Assembly (NCBI GenBank): GCA_037176705.1
Contig: CM073891.1
Coordinates: forward strand, 48,858,571 to 48,922,570
Length of the DNA: 64,000 nt
Source: Molossus alvarezi
Taxonomy: Eukaryota; Chordata; Mammalia; Chiroptera; Molossidae
Direction: 5' to 3'
The notes below the pieces were generated by a model. The model saw only the letters and a list, made by a program, of their open reading frames with translations, was not told the DNA's origin and did no database searches. The translations under genes and the position numbers were made by a program. How positions within the stretch are numbered: the stretch's first letter is position 1; the number at the start of each line of letters is the position of its first letter. Of this stretch, positions 46,740-58,439 are shown one piece after another.

Positions 46740-47079
46740 ACCTTTATGCTCACCCCCCACATACTATATTCTTAATACAATTACCAAAGTGATCTTCTTA
46801 AAACCAAATTTTGATCATGTCATGGCTCTGCTGAAAACTGCCCAATGGTTTATTATTTATTTTAGAACAAACACTATAGACACTTTATAAAGGTTTACAA
46901 ATCCCTGCTTGAGCTGCCCTTTACCTCATACTTTGACTCATAGTTTATTAGTCCCTAAAGTGCTCATTCCCCTCCAGCCACAATGCCCTTCATCCTGATG
47001 CTCTTTGAATATATCAGGTGCACTCCTACCTCAAGGGCCATTGTACATTCTATTCCCATTGTCCAAAAAGTTGTTCCTC
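46740..47079 (+). mobile_element. L2 relic, left part (split by L1-A)
   Basis: 'aaagtgatcttcttaaaaccaaattttgatcatgtcatggctctgc', 'ttacaaatccctgcttgagctgcc', 'ctccagccacaatgcccttc' and 'tacctcaagggccattgtacattctattcccattg' are in clear L2 order. The sequence resumes beyond L1-A at 57631. Confidence 0.75.
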
Positions 47080-48717
47080 GAATTTCCAAAATGGCAGCAG
47101 AATGAATGGAAGCTACACAGACCATCTCCCAGGACCAAACTAAAATTACAACTAAAATAAACACAACTCATCGGGAAAAAGCAACAGAAAAGCAGCCTGT
47201 GGGGACCATATAACCAAGGACACTGAACCAATCCTGGTAGGATTGTGGAAGCATGAGAGAGGGGCTGGGAGCCCATGGATAGCAGTGGTCTTAGCTGTGA
47301 TCAGCGCCCTCAGGGTTAAACTCCCAAGCGGCTCCACAGTGCAGAGCCAGGACATATGCTGAAATAGCCACAGCCACTTACCATGGGCTCTGGCAGAAGG
47401 AGGGTGGACTGGACTGGAACTGTGTGGGGACACTCGGGATTTGGAGGGCGCTCAGAGCTTTTGCTGAGTTTTGGCCACGCAGGATGATGGCCATCTTACT
47501 CCTTCCCTGGGCTCTGAATCTCCCTTGGAGATTCAACCCCACCCAGGTAGGCCATTGAAATGTAAATTGAGGCTCATTAAAAAACGAGAATCTGCCCCAC
47601 CCTCGGGAAATCCCCTTACACTGAACACCTGAGGGAGTTTAACATTCAACTGCAAACCCATGGCTCTTCAAGTAACCTAACTAATAGCCTCGAGGCAAAA
47701 AGCTAGAGGATAACTGAACCATCCCTGGGCTTGCAATTCTGCCCAGGAAAATAAGAGTTGGCAGTGGTGTTTAATGTGGGTTCTCCCACGCGCATCCAAA
47801 CCCAGGAGAAGGAGCCACAAACAGCAGAACACCAACACCCACAGGGAAAATTTGTCAGGCTCCAAAGCCCACTGTGATAGCCAAAAAGGTGAAACAAAGA
47901 AACAAATGCCAAATGAAAGAACAAGAGACCTCTACCAAAGATGATTTAAATGAGGTGCAGTTAAGCAAGTTAACAGAGCTAGAATTCAGAGCCATGACCT
48001 TGAGGAAGCTCAACAGCATGAGTAATGACATCAACAACATGAGTAAAGACAAAAATGTTGAAAATCAACCAATAGAAATTGAAAACCACCAAGAAGAAAT
48101 GAAGAATGACATATCAGAAATAAAGAACACATTGGAAGCTCTAAACAGCAGAGTAGAGGAAGCTGAGGACCGGATTAGTGAATTAGAAGACAGGGTAAAA
48201 AAAAAAAAAAAATCAACCAATCAAAAAACCAAAAGGAAAACACAATTAAAAAAGAGGAAGACAGCTTAAGAGAACTGTGGGACAACTGGAAACGTAATAA
48301 TAGTTGCATCATAGGACTCCACAAAGAAGAAGAAAATGAGCAAGGGTTAGAGAATATATTTGAAGAAATAGTGACAGAAAACTTCCTTAATCTGGTGAAG
48401 GAAGAAGGCATTCAAGTTCAAGAAGCACAGAGAGCCCCAAGTAATAACACAAACAGGCTAACACAAAAACACATATTAATCAAAATGCCAAAAATTAAAG
48501 ACAAAGAGAGAAACCTAATAAGCAGCAAGAGATAAGCAACAGGTTACCTACAAAGGAAACCTCAAAGGCTCTCGGCTGACTTCTCAAAAGAAACTCTACA
48601 GACCAGAAGGGAATGGCACAAAGTAATCAAGATAATGAAAAACAAGGATCTGAATCCAAGACTACTCTACCCAGCAAGGCTATCATTCAAAATAGAAGGT
48701 CAAATAAAGAACTTCCC

Positions 48718-49540
48718 GAGTTGGAAAAAAATGGCGGCGGAGTGAACGGAGCTACACAGACCATCTCCCAGAACCAAACTGGAATTACAACTATAACACA
48801 GACAAATCGACGGGAAAAACCAACAGAAAAGCAGCTTGTGAGGACCATACAACGAGGGACACTGACTCCATCCCAGTAGGCTTGTGAAGGCGCGAGACGG
48901 GGGCTGGGAGCCCACGGTCAGCAGCTCAGCAGCGGCCTTAGCTGGGAGCAGCGCCCTCGGGTCACACTCCCAGGCGGCTCCACAGCGCAGCCGGGAAAGA
49001 GGCTGAAACAGCCACAGCCACTCACCTTGGGCTCCGGCAGAGGGAGGGCGGACTGGACTGGAACTGTGTCGGGACACTCGGGGTTTGGAGGGCGCTCAGA
49101 GCTTTGGCTGAGTACACCCACACAGGACTGTGGCCACATTGCTCCTTCCCAGAGCTCTGATGAGAGGCAGCAGCCCCTCCCTCGGAGATCCAACCCCACC
49201 CTGTGGGCCATTGAAGTGCTAATTGAGGCTCACTAACAACCAGCATCTGCCCCACCCTCGTGAAAGCCCCTTGGCTAAGCACCAGAGGGAGTTTTTCAAT
49301 CAACTGACAACCCAAAACTCATCAATTAACCTAGACTGCTAGCCTCCAGGCAAAAAGCTAGAGGATAACAGTACATTTCCTGGACTGGCAACTTTAACCA
49401 GGAAAGTAAGACTTGACAGAGGTGTTCAACGTTGGTCCTCCCTCGCTCATCTAAACACAGGAGAGGGAGCCACAAACAGCAGAACACCAACACCCACAGG
49501 GAGAACTTGACAGGCTCCAAAGCGCACAGTGATAGCCAAA
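48718..49540 (+). promoter_or_regulatory. L1-B 5' UTR (internal promoter region)
   Basis: GC- and CpG-rich leader of about 820 bp beginning with an AAATGGCGGCGGAG segment, which resembles the YY1 site at the start of active LINE-1 elements. Antisense frames across it start at non-ATG codons and were not called. Confidence 0.6.
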
Positions 49541-50422
49541 ATGGTGAAACACAGAAACAGAAGCCAAATGAAAGAGCAAGACACATCCACCGAAGATGAG
49601 ATCAATGTGGAGCAATTAGGCATGTTAACAGAGCTAGAATTCAGAGCCATGATCTTGAGGAAGCTGAACAGCATGAGTAAGGACATAGAGACACTGAAAA
49701 TAAGCCAAATGGAAATTAAAACCCAACAAGAAGAGATAAAAAATGACATATCCGAAATGAAAAACACATTGGAAGGTTTAAAAAGTAGAGTAGGGGAAGC
49801 TGAGGACCGGATCAGTGAATTAGAAGACAGGGTAGAAAAAATCAACCAATCAGAAAAACAAAAGGAAAAAACGATTAAAAAACAGGAAGACAGCTTAAGA
49901 GAACTATGGGACAACTGGAAACGTAATAATATTCGCATCATAGGAGTCCCCGAAGAAGAAGAAAAGGAGCAAGGGATAGAGAATATATTCAAAAAAATAG
50001 TGAGAGAAAACTTCCCTAATTTGGTGAAGGAAGAAGGCATTCAAGTTCAAGAAGCACAGACAGTCCCAAGTAAGAAGAACCCAAACAGGCCCACACCAAG
50101 ACACATAGTAATTAAAATGCCACAAATTAAAGACAAAGAGAGAATCCTAAAAGCAGCAAGAGATAAGCAACAGGTTACCTACAAAGGGAACCCCATAAGG
50201 CTCTCAGCTGACTTCTCACAAGAAACACTACAGGCCAGAAGAGAATGGCATGAAGTAATCAAAGTCATGAAAAACAAGAATCTGAATCCAAGACTACTCT
50301 ACCCAGCAAGGCTATCATTCAAAATAGAAGATCAAATAAAGAGCTTCCCAGACAAAAAAAGGCAAAGGGAATACATTAGCACCAAACCAGCACTGCAAGA
50401 AATGTTAAAAGGACTGCTGTAA
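49541..50422 (+). CDS. L1-B ORF1 protein, intact 293 codons
   Basis: LINE-1 ORF1p is a trimeric RNA-binding chaperone that packages LINE-1 RNA. I start at ATG 49541 ('MVKHRNRSQMKEQ'); a longer frame opens upstream only at GTG. The heptad-rich coiled coil covers roughly residues 25-125 ('LRKLNSMSKDIETLK', 'ISELEDRVEKINQSEKQ'). The RRM-like domain contains 'NNIRIIGVPEEEE' and 'RPTPRHIVIKM', and the C-terminal domain contains 'DFSQETLQARREW' and 'YPARLSF'. The stop TAA is followed 45 nt later by ORF2. No defect is visible, so the protein may still be made if the element is transcribed. Confidence 0.93.
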   Translation: MVKHRNRSQMKEQDTSTEDEINVEQLGMLTELEFRAMILRKLNSMSKDIETLKISQMEIKTQQEEIKNDISEMKNTLEGLKSRVGEAEDRISELEDRVEKINQSEKQKEKTIKKQEDSLRELWDNWKRNNIRIIGVPEEEEKEQGIENIFKKIVRENFPNLVKEEGIQVQEAQTVPSKKNPNRPTPRHIVIKMPQIKDKERILKAARDKQQVTYKGNPIRLSADFSQETLQARREWHEVIKVMKNKNLNPRLLYPARLSFKIEDQIKSFPDKKRQREYISTKPALQEMLKGLL

Positions 50423-50467
50423 TTAGCAGGAGAAGTGGAAAGAAAAATAGAACCACACTAAACAAAA

Positions 50468-53400
50468 ATGGCAATTAATAAGTACATATCAATAATCACC
50501 TTAAACATAAATGGATTGAATGCTCCCATAAAGAGACACAGAGTAGCTGATTGGATAAGAAAGCATGACTCATCTATATGTTGTTTACAAGAGACCCACC
50601 TCTCAACAAAAGACTCACATAGGTTGAAAGTGAAGGGATGGAAAAAAATTTTCCAAGCAAATGGAAAGCAAAAAAAAGCTGGGGTAGCAATTCTCATATC
50701 TGATAAAATAGATTTCAAAATGAAGACCATAACTAGAGACAGACGGCCACTACATAATATTGAAAGGATCTATCCAACAGGAAGATATAACCTTGATAAA
50801 CATATATGCACCCAATATAGGAGCACCAAAATATATTAAAAATCTTCTGGAGGACTTCCAAGGAGAAATCGACAACAATACAATCATAGCAGGGGACTTC
50901 AACACCCCATTGACAGCACTAGATAGATCCTCTAGGCAAAAAATTAGCAAGGAAACAGAGACTCTAAATGAAGCACTAGACCAAATGGATTTAATAGATA
51001 TCTACAGAGAATTACACCCCAAAACTACAGAATACACATTCTTCTCAAGTTCACATGGGACATTCTCAAAGATAGACCACATGATAGGACACAAACTAAA
51101 TCTCTACAAGTTCAAGAAGATTGAAATCATATCAAGCATCTTCTCAGACCACAATGGTATGAAACTAGAAATCAATTGCAACAAGAACATGCAAAGACAT
51201 TTCAACACATGGAGGCTAAATAGCATGTTATTAAACAATGAATGGGTCACCGAAGAGATCAAGGAAGAAATTAAAAACTTCCTGGAAACCAATGAAAATG
51301 AACACACAACAACACAAAATCTATGGGATGCAGCGAAAGCAGTTCTGAGAGGGAAGTTCATAGCACTACAGGCCTACCTCAAAAAACAAGAAAAATTTCT
51401 AATTGACTGTCTAACCTCACAACTTAAAGAATTAGAAAGCAAACAAAAAGAAAACCCCCGAGCAAGTAGAAGGAAGGAAATAGTAAAGATCAGAGCAGAA
51501 ATAAATGACATAGAGACCAAAAAAACAATTCAAAGGATCAATGAAACAAAGAGCTGGTTTTTCGAAAAGATAAACAAGGTTGATGGACCCTTAGCTAGAC
51601 TCACCAAGAAACAAAGAGAGAGAACCCAAATACACAAAATTAGAAATGAAAAAGGAGAAGTAACAACCAACACCACGGAAATACAAAAGATCGTTAACAA
51701 CTACTACGAACAACTATATGGCAACAAATTCGACAATCTAAGCGAAATGGACAAATTTCTAGAAACACACAGTCTCCCAAAACTATTCCCGGAAGAGATA
51801 GAAAACTTGAACAGACCAATAACAACTAAGGAAATTGAAGAGGTGATCAAGACTCTTCCAGCAAACAAAAGCCCAGGCCCAGATGGTTTCACGGGGGAGT
51901 TTTACCGAACATTCCAAAAAGAACTAACACCCATTCTCCTCAAACTATTTCAAAAAATTCAAGAAGAAGGAAGACTTCCAAACACGTTCTATGAGGCCAG
52001 CATAATTCTAATTCCAAAACCAGAAAAAGACACTACGAAGAAAGAAAACTACAGGCCAATATCCCTGATGAACATAGACGCCAAAATCCTGAACAAAATA
52101 TTAGCAAATCGGATCCAGAAATACATCAAAAAAATTATTCACCATGACCAAGTGGGATTCATTCCAGGGATGCAAGGCTGGTACAATATTCGCAAATCAA
52201 TAAACGTGATACACCACATAAACAAAATGAAGAATAAAAACCACATGATCATATCAATAGATGCTGAAAAAGCTTTTGACAAAATCCAGCATCCATTTCT
52301 GATAAAAATGCTCAGCAATGTGGGAATAGAGGGATCATATCTCGACATAATAAAGGCCATATATGAAAGACCTACAGCCAACATCATACTCAATGGACAG
52401 AAACTAAAAACATTTCCATTAAGAACAGGAACAAGACAGGGATGTCCACTTTCGCCACTCTTATTTAACATTGTACTGGAAGTCTTAGCCACAGCAATCA
52501 GACATGAAGAAAAAATAAAAGGGATCCAAATTGGAAAGGAGGAAGTGAAACTGTCCTTATTTGCAGATGACATGATATTGTACATAGAAAACCCTAAAGA
52601 CTCCATCAAAAATCTATTAGACTTAATAAATGAATTTGGCAAAGTAGCAGGATACAAAATTAACGTCAAGAAATCGACGGCATTCTTGTACATCAATGAT
52701 GAACTCACAGAAAGAGAAACTGAAAAAACAATCCCATTTACCATCGCTCCAAAAAAATTACGATACCTAGGAATAAACTTAACCAAAGAAGTAAAGGACC
52801 TATTTGCAGAAAACTACAGGTCATTGAAAAAAGAAATAGAGGAAGATATAAAAAAGTGGAAGCACATACCCTGTTCATGGATTGGAAGAATTAACATCAT
52901 TAAAATGTCCATACTACCCAAAGCAATCTATAGATTCAATGCAATCCCCATCAAAGTACCAACGACATATTTCATAGAACTAGAACAAATACTTCAAAAG
53001 TTCATATGGAACCAAAAAAGACCCCGAATAACCACAGCAATCTTGAAAAAGAAGAACAAAGTAGGTGGGATCACAATACCAGATATCAGATTATACTACA
53101 AAGCGACTGTAACCAAAACAGCCTGGTACTGGCACAAGAACAGGCATATAGACCAGTGGAACAGAACTGAAAACCCAGAAATGGACCCAAGGCAATACGC
53201 TCAATTAATATTTGACAAAGGTGGCAAGAGCATACAGTGGAGTAAAGACAGCCTCTTTAATAAATGGTGTTGGGAAAATTGGACAGCTACATGCAAAAAA
53301 ATGAAAGTAGACCATCAACTTACACCATACACAAAAATAAACTCAAAATGGATAAAAGACTTAAATGTGACCCGTGAATCCATAAAAATTCTAGAAGAAA

Positions 53401-54290
53401 ATGTAGGCAACAAAATTTCAGACATCATACGGAGCAGAATTTTCACTGATACATCACCTAAGGCAACAGAAATAAAGGAGAAAATGAACACATGGGACTA
53501 CATCAAACTAAAAAGCTTCTGCACAGCAAAAGAAACAATCATCAAAATGGAAAGGCAACCCACTGTATGGGAGAACATCATTGCCAATGATGTATCAGAT
53601 AAGGGGTTAATTTCCAGTATATATAGAGTGCTCATACAACTCCACAAAAGGAAGACAAAGAACCCAATTAAAAAATGGGCAGAGGAGCTGAATAGACACC
53701 TCTCCAAACAGGACATACAAATGGCCAAAAGACATATGAAGAAATGCTCAACATCACTAATCATCAGAGAGATGCAAATTAAAACAACAATGAGGTATCA
53801 CCTCACACCTGTCAGAATGGCCGCCATCAACAAATCATCAAACAACAAGTGTTGGCGAGGGTGTGGAGAAAAGGGGACTCTAGTACCCTGCTGGTGGGAA
53901 TGCAGACTGGTGCAGCCGCTATGGAAAACAATATGGTGCTACCTCAAGAAATTAAAAATTGAACTTCCATTTGACCCAGTGATCCCACTGCTGGGAATAT
54001 ACCCTAAGAAGCCTGAAACACCAATCAGGAAGAATATATGTACCCCCATGTTCATAGCAGCACTATTTACAATAGCTAAGATCTGGAAACAGCCCAAGTG
54101 TCCACCAGTAGACGAATGGATAAAAAAGCAGTGGTACATATACACAATGGAGTACTATGCAGCGGTAAGAAAGAAAGATCTCTTATCCTTTGAGACGACA
54201 TGGAGGGACCTGGAAAGTATTATCCTAAGTGAAAGAAGCCAAGCAGAAAAAGACAAATACCACATGATCTCACTTATATACGGAATATAA
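50468..54290 (+). pseudogene. L1-B ORF2 (endonuclease-RT), one 2-nt frameshift
   Basis: ORF2p nicks DNA and reverse-transcribes LINE-1 RNA. The ATG is at 50468. The endonuclease starts 'ITLNINGLNAPIKRHR' and has 'LQETHLS'. Near 50740 two nucleotides are missing relative to the other L1 copies here ('gagacagacggcc' against a GAC-RAA-GAA-GGC pattern), which shifts the frame. From there an unbroken 1176-codon frame runs to TAA at 54288-54290. It has 'YAPNIGAP', 'IAGDFNTPL', '[12 protein letters not shown]', the RT core with '[14 protein letters not shown]' and 'FADD' (about residue 699 counted from the ATG), and a C-terminal Cys block. There the expected His codon is CCC (Pro, 53886-53888), whereas L1-A and L1-C keep His. 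Full length would be about 1274 residues. Confidence 0.93.
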
Positions 54291-54365
54291 TGAACATAAC
54301 AGTCTGAGGAATACAGTAGACCCAGACACATGGAAGTAGGGCACAGACTGACATCCCTCAGAAGA

Positions 54366-54483
54366 GGGGATGGGGGTGGGGGGGTGGGAAGAGATAAACC
54401 ACAGAACTTATATGCATGTATGCATGACCAATGGACATGGACACCTAAGCCGGGGAAAGGGTGGAGGGGGGGTAGGGTGGGGG
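54366..54483 (+). repeat. G-rich tracts in L1-B 3' UTR (G-quadruplex potential)
   Basis: Two clusters of four or more G-runs on the sense strand (about 54366-54388 and 54452-54483). LINE-1 3' UTRs are known to carry such polypurine tracts. Confidence 0.8.
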
Positions 54484-54738
54484 TGACAATGGGGTAAAAA
54501 GGTAAAATATCTGTAACAAAAAAAAAATAAAAAAATAAAAAAATTCATAAATAAAAAAATTCATAAATAAAAAAAAAAAAAAAAGAACTTCCCAAACAAA
54601 AAAAAACAAAAAAACAAAAACACAAAAAAACAACCAAGGGAATACATTAGCACCAAACCAGCACTGCAAGAAATGTTAAAAGAACTGCTGTAATTAATAG
54701 AAGAAATAGGAAGAAAAATAGAACCACACTAAACAAAA

Positions 54739-57372
54739 ATGGCAATAAATAAGTACATATCAATAATAACCTTAAATGTAAATGGATTGAAAGCCCCGAT
54801 AAAAAGACACAGAGTAGCTGACTGGATTAGAAAGCATGACTCACATATATGTTGTTTACAAGAGACCCACCTCTCAACAAAAGACTCACATAGGTTGAAA
54901 CTGAAGGGATGGAAAAAATCTTCCAAGCAAACGAAAAGAAAAAAAAAAAAAAAGCTGGGTTAGCAATACTCATATCTGATAAAATAGATTTCAAAATGAA
55001 GACCATAACTAGAGACGAAGAAGGCCACTACATAATATTGAAAGGATCTATCCAACAGGAAGATATAACCTTGATAAACATATATGCACCCAATATAGGA
55101 GCACCAAAATGTATTAAAAATCTTCTGGAAAACTTCAAAGGAGAAATCGACAGCAGGGGACTTCAACACCCGGCTGACATCACTGGATAGATCTTCTAGA
55201 CAAAAAATTAACAAGAAAACACACTCTAAATGAAGCGCTAGGTCAAATGGATTTAATAGATATCTACAGAGAATTATACATCTAAACTGCAGAATTCACA
55301 TTTTTCTCAAGTGCACATGGGACATTCTCAAAGACAGACCACATGTTAGAGCACAAACTAAGTCTCTACAAGTTCAAGAAGACTGAAATCATATCAAACA
55401 TCTTCTCAGATCACGATGACATGAAACTAGAAATCAATTGCAACAAGAGATGCAAAGACATTTGAAAACATGGAGGTTAAATAGCATGCTATTAAACAAT
55501 GAATGGGTTACTGAGGAGATCAAGGAAGAAATTAAAAATTTCCTGAAAACCAATGAAAATGAACACACAATAACACAAAATCTATGGAATGGAGTGAAAG
55601 CAGTTCAGAGAGGGAAGTTCATAGCACTAAGGTCTACCTCAAGAAATAAGAAAAATTTCTAATAGACTATCTAACCTCACAACTTAAACAACTAGAAAGC
55701 AAACAAAAAGAAAACCCCAGAACAAGTAGAAGGAAGGAAATAGTAAAGATCAGAGCAGAAATAAATGACATAGAGATGAAAAAACAAAAAACAAAAAACA
55801 ATTCAAAGGATCAATGAAACAAAGAGCTGGCTCTTTGAAAAGATAAACAAGATTGATGAACCATTAGCTAGACTCACCAAGAAACAAAGACAGAGAACCC
55901 AAATACACAAAATCAGAAATAAAAGAGGAGAAGTAACAACTAACACCACAGAAATACAAAAGATCGTTAACAACTACTATGAACAATTATATGGCAACAA
56001 ATTCAACAATCTAAGAGAAATGGACAAATTTCTAGAAACACATAGTCTCCCGAAACTGAACTGAGAAGACATAGAAAACTTGAACAGACCAATAGCAACT
56101 ATGAAAATTGAAGAGGAAATCAAGACTCTCGCAGAAAACAAAAGCCCAGGCCCGGATGGCTTTACAAGGGGAGTTTTACTGAACATTCAAAGAAGAACTA
56201 ACACCCATTCTCCTCAAACTATTTCAAAAAATTCAAAAAGAAGGAAGTCTTCTAAACTTGATTTATGAAGCCAGCATAATTCTAATTCCAAAACCAGAAA
56301 AAGACACTACAAAGAAAGAAAACTACAGGGCAATATCCCTGATGAACATAGATGCCAAAATCCCAAACAAAATACTAGCAAATTGGATCCAGCAATACAT
56401 GAAAAAAAATTATTCACCATGACCAAGTGGGATTCATCCCAGGGATGCAAGACTGGTACAATATTTGCAAATCAATAAATGTGATACCCCACATAAATGG
56501 GCAGAGGAGCCCTGGCCAGTTTGGCTCAGCGGTTAGAGCGTCGGCCTGCGGTCTGGAGAGACTCGGGTTCGGTTCCCGCTAAGGGCATGTACTTCGGTTG
56601 CAGTTTGTCCCCGGCCCTGGTTGGTCGTGCGGGTGGCAGCCACTCGATGTGTCCCTTCACGTCGCTGTTTCTCTCTCTCTCTCCCTTCCTCTCTCTCCCT
56701 CCCACTCTATCTGTACAGAGGGTGGAAAAATATCCTCGGGTGAGGATTTAAAAAAAAAAAAATGGGCAGAGGAGATGAATAGACACCTCTTCAAAAAGGA
56801 CATACAAATGGCCAAGAGACATATGAAGAAATACTCAACATCACTAATCATCAGAGAGATGCAAATTAAAACAACAATGAGGTATCACCTCACACCTGTC
56901 AAAATGGCCACCATCAACAAATCATCAAACAACAAGTGTTGGAGAGGGTGTGGAGAAAAGGGGACTCTAGTACACTGCTGGTGGGTATGCAGACTGGTGA
57001 AGCCATTATGGAAAACTCTATGGTGTTACCTCAAAAAATTAAAAATTGATTGCCATTTGAACCAGTGATCCCAGTTCTAGGAATATACCCTAAGAAGCCT
57101 GAAACACCAATCAGAAAGAATATGTATACTCCCATGTTCATAGCAGCACTATTTACAATAGCTAAGATCTGGAAACAGCCCAAGTGTTCATCAGTAAACA
57201 AATGGATAAAAAAGCGGTGGTACATGTACACAATGGAGTACTATGCAGCTGTTAGAAAGATCTCTTATCCTTTGAGACGACATGGGGGAACCTGGAAAGT
57301 ATTATCCTAAGCAAAACAAGCCAAGCAGAAAAAGACAAATACCATATGATCTCACTTATTTGTGAAATATAA
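54739..57372 (+). pseudogene. L1-A ORF2 relic
   Basis: It starts at ATG 54739 ('MAINKYISIITLNVNGLKAP') and is broken by frameshifts and stops, a 1.45-kb deletion that removes most of the RT domain including the FADD region, and a SINE at 56510-56759. The C-terminal part after 56775 is recognisable to the stop equivalent at 57370-57372 and retains the His codon in the Cys block. Confidence 0.9.
56510..56759 (+). mobile_element. VES SINE at the L1-A deletion junction
   Basis: Complete copy of the 'gtccccggccctgg' subfamily. The perfect 15-bp TSD AAATGGGCAGAGGAG lies at 56495-56509 and 56760-56774. The left TSD copy lies across the deletion breakpoint. Confidence 0.98.
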
Positions 57373-57630
57373 TGAACATAATAGTCTAAGGAATAGGGTA
57401 GACCCAGAGATGTGGAAGTAGGATACATACTGACAACCCTCAGAAGAAGGGGTTGTGGGGAGAGGGAAGAGATAAACCACAGAACTTAGATGCATGCACG
57501 AATAACAAATGGACATGGACAACAAAGCCAGGGACGTGGTGAGGGGTGTGTGTGGGGGGGATGGTGTCAATGGGGAAAAAAAGAGAAACATCTGTAACAA
57601 AAATAAAATTAAAAAAAAAAACAAAAACGA

Positions 57631-57980
57631 AAAAAGTTCTTCCCCAACACTGTCTATGGCCTATTACCACCCTCTTTCAAGTCTTCTAAACATTACATTT
57701 TTGGTGAGCTCTTAAGTAAGATCTTCCATGACCACCCATTTAAAATTGTAACCTCTCCCTGCAATTAATCTCTTGCATTTTTCTCCTTATGATCATCTGA
57801 TACATTAAAACATAATTATTATTTAGTGGTATTGTTGATTGTTATTGTTGTCATCATCACTATGTTTCTCTGTTCTCCAGAATACAAGTTCTATGAAAGC
57901 CGAATATGTGGTAGGTGCTCTATGGTTGATGTTCAAGAAATAAGTTTCAAATGAATTAATGAAGCCAATGAATAAATAAA
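57631..57980 (+). mobile_element. L2 relic, right part (split by L1-A)
   Basis: It continues the L2 order after L1-A: 'cttccatgaccacccatttaaaattgtaacc', 'ttttctccttatgatcatctgatacatt', 'ccagaatacaagttctatgaaagcc' and 'ggtaggtgctctatggttgatgttcaagaaataag'. Confidence 0.75.
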
Positions 57981-58439
57981 CCCAAGAAAATAAAAGAGTG
58001 CTCTGAGTTTTATTTCTACATAGACTCAAATGATAGAGCATACTTACTTTGACATAGAATTGTTCTTCTACCAAGAGGCATAAAGTAGAAGTCTGAAGAA
58101 ACAGTCTGAGATTGGAAATACATCGATGTATACATCATATAATAATGACTCTTGGTGTCAATGCTTAGAATGGAAACTGTGTCAGTTAATGGCAGGTTCT
58201 CAGACATCTAAACATGATGATATTACCTTTGCACCAAGGCTGCAGCAGTATGTCCCACTAAATTCTGATGGGAAAAATCTATCTATGTCTATACCTACAT
58301 CTATATCTACATCTCTATGTCCCAAGCTGATATCAGGAACATTTTTCAGAAATCAAATTCCAGAACTTTTGCCATGAACAGTTTTTCATTTGGCCCATGT
58401 GCCAAAGCATCCAAACTGTATATAGAATTCTGATTTCAG
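57981..58439. other. Intronic DNA, nothing recognised
   Basis: A short ATCTAT/ACATCT-rich tract occurs near 58275-58315. The rest is unassigned. Confidence 0.5.

Larger units (their letters stand above)
48718..54581 (+). mobile_element. L1-B: near-intact full-length LINE-1 inserted in L1-A
   Basis: A 5864-bp element with 5' UTR (48718-49540), ORF1 (49541-50422), a 45-nt spacer, ORF2 (50468-54290), G-rich 3' UTR and an A-rich tail built of 'ataaaaaaattcata' units. The exact 12-bp TSD AAAGAACTTCCC lies at 48706-48717 and 54582-54593, and the host sequence (ORF1 of L1-A) continues on both sides. The only inactivating change visible in its ORFs is a 2-nt deletion early in ORF2. It is antisense to SEMA3E. 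Confidence 0.97.
47886..54693 (+). pseudogene. L1-A ORF1 relic, split by L1-B
   Basis: The start codon position holds AAG where L1-B has ATG (47886-47888). The frame then reads a coiled-coil region ('ELEFRAMTLRKLNSMSNDI') and is lost after an A-run at 48197. The equivalent of the last codons and stop follow L1-B at about 54650-54693. Confidence 0.9.
47080..57630 (+). mobile_element. L1-A: LINE-1 with internal deletion, host of L1-B and a SINE
   Basis: It is a full-length insertion by its ends: a 5' UTR starting at 'ccaaaatggcagcag' and an A-tail near 57600-57630. An imperfect TSD aaaaagttgttcctc (47065-47079) versus aaaaagttcttcccc (57631-57645) flanks it. Removing L1-B with one TSD copy (5876 bp) and the SINE with one TSD copy (265 bp) leaves 4410 bp, about 1.45 kb short of L1-B. 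That matches an ORF2 deletion between the equivalents of L1-B 52223 and 53673. Both ORFs are dead. Confidence 0.93.

Noticed and set aside
48700..49077. 125-codon antisense frame in the L1-B 5' UTR, considered as an ORF0-like gene
   Set aside because: It opens at GTG rather than ATG, its counterpart in L1-A diverges soon after the first part, and primate ORF0 is not known outside primates.
52139..52786. 215-codon minus-strand frame
   Set aside because: Mirror of the L1-B reverse transcriptase region.
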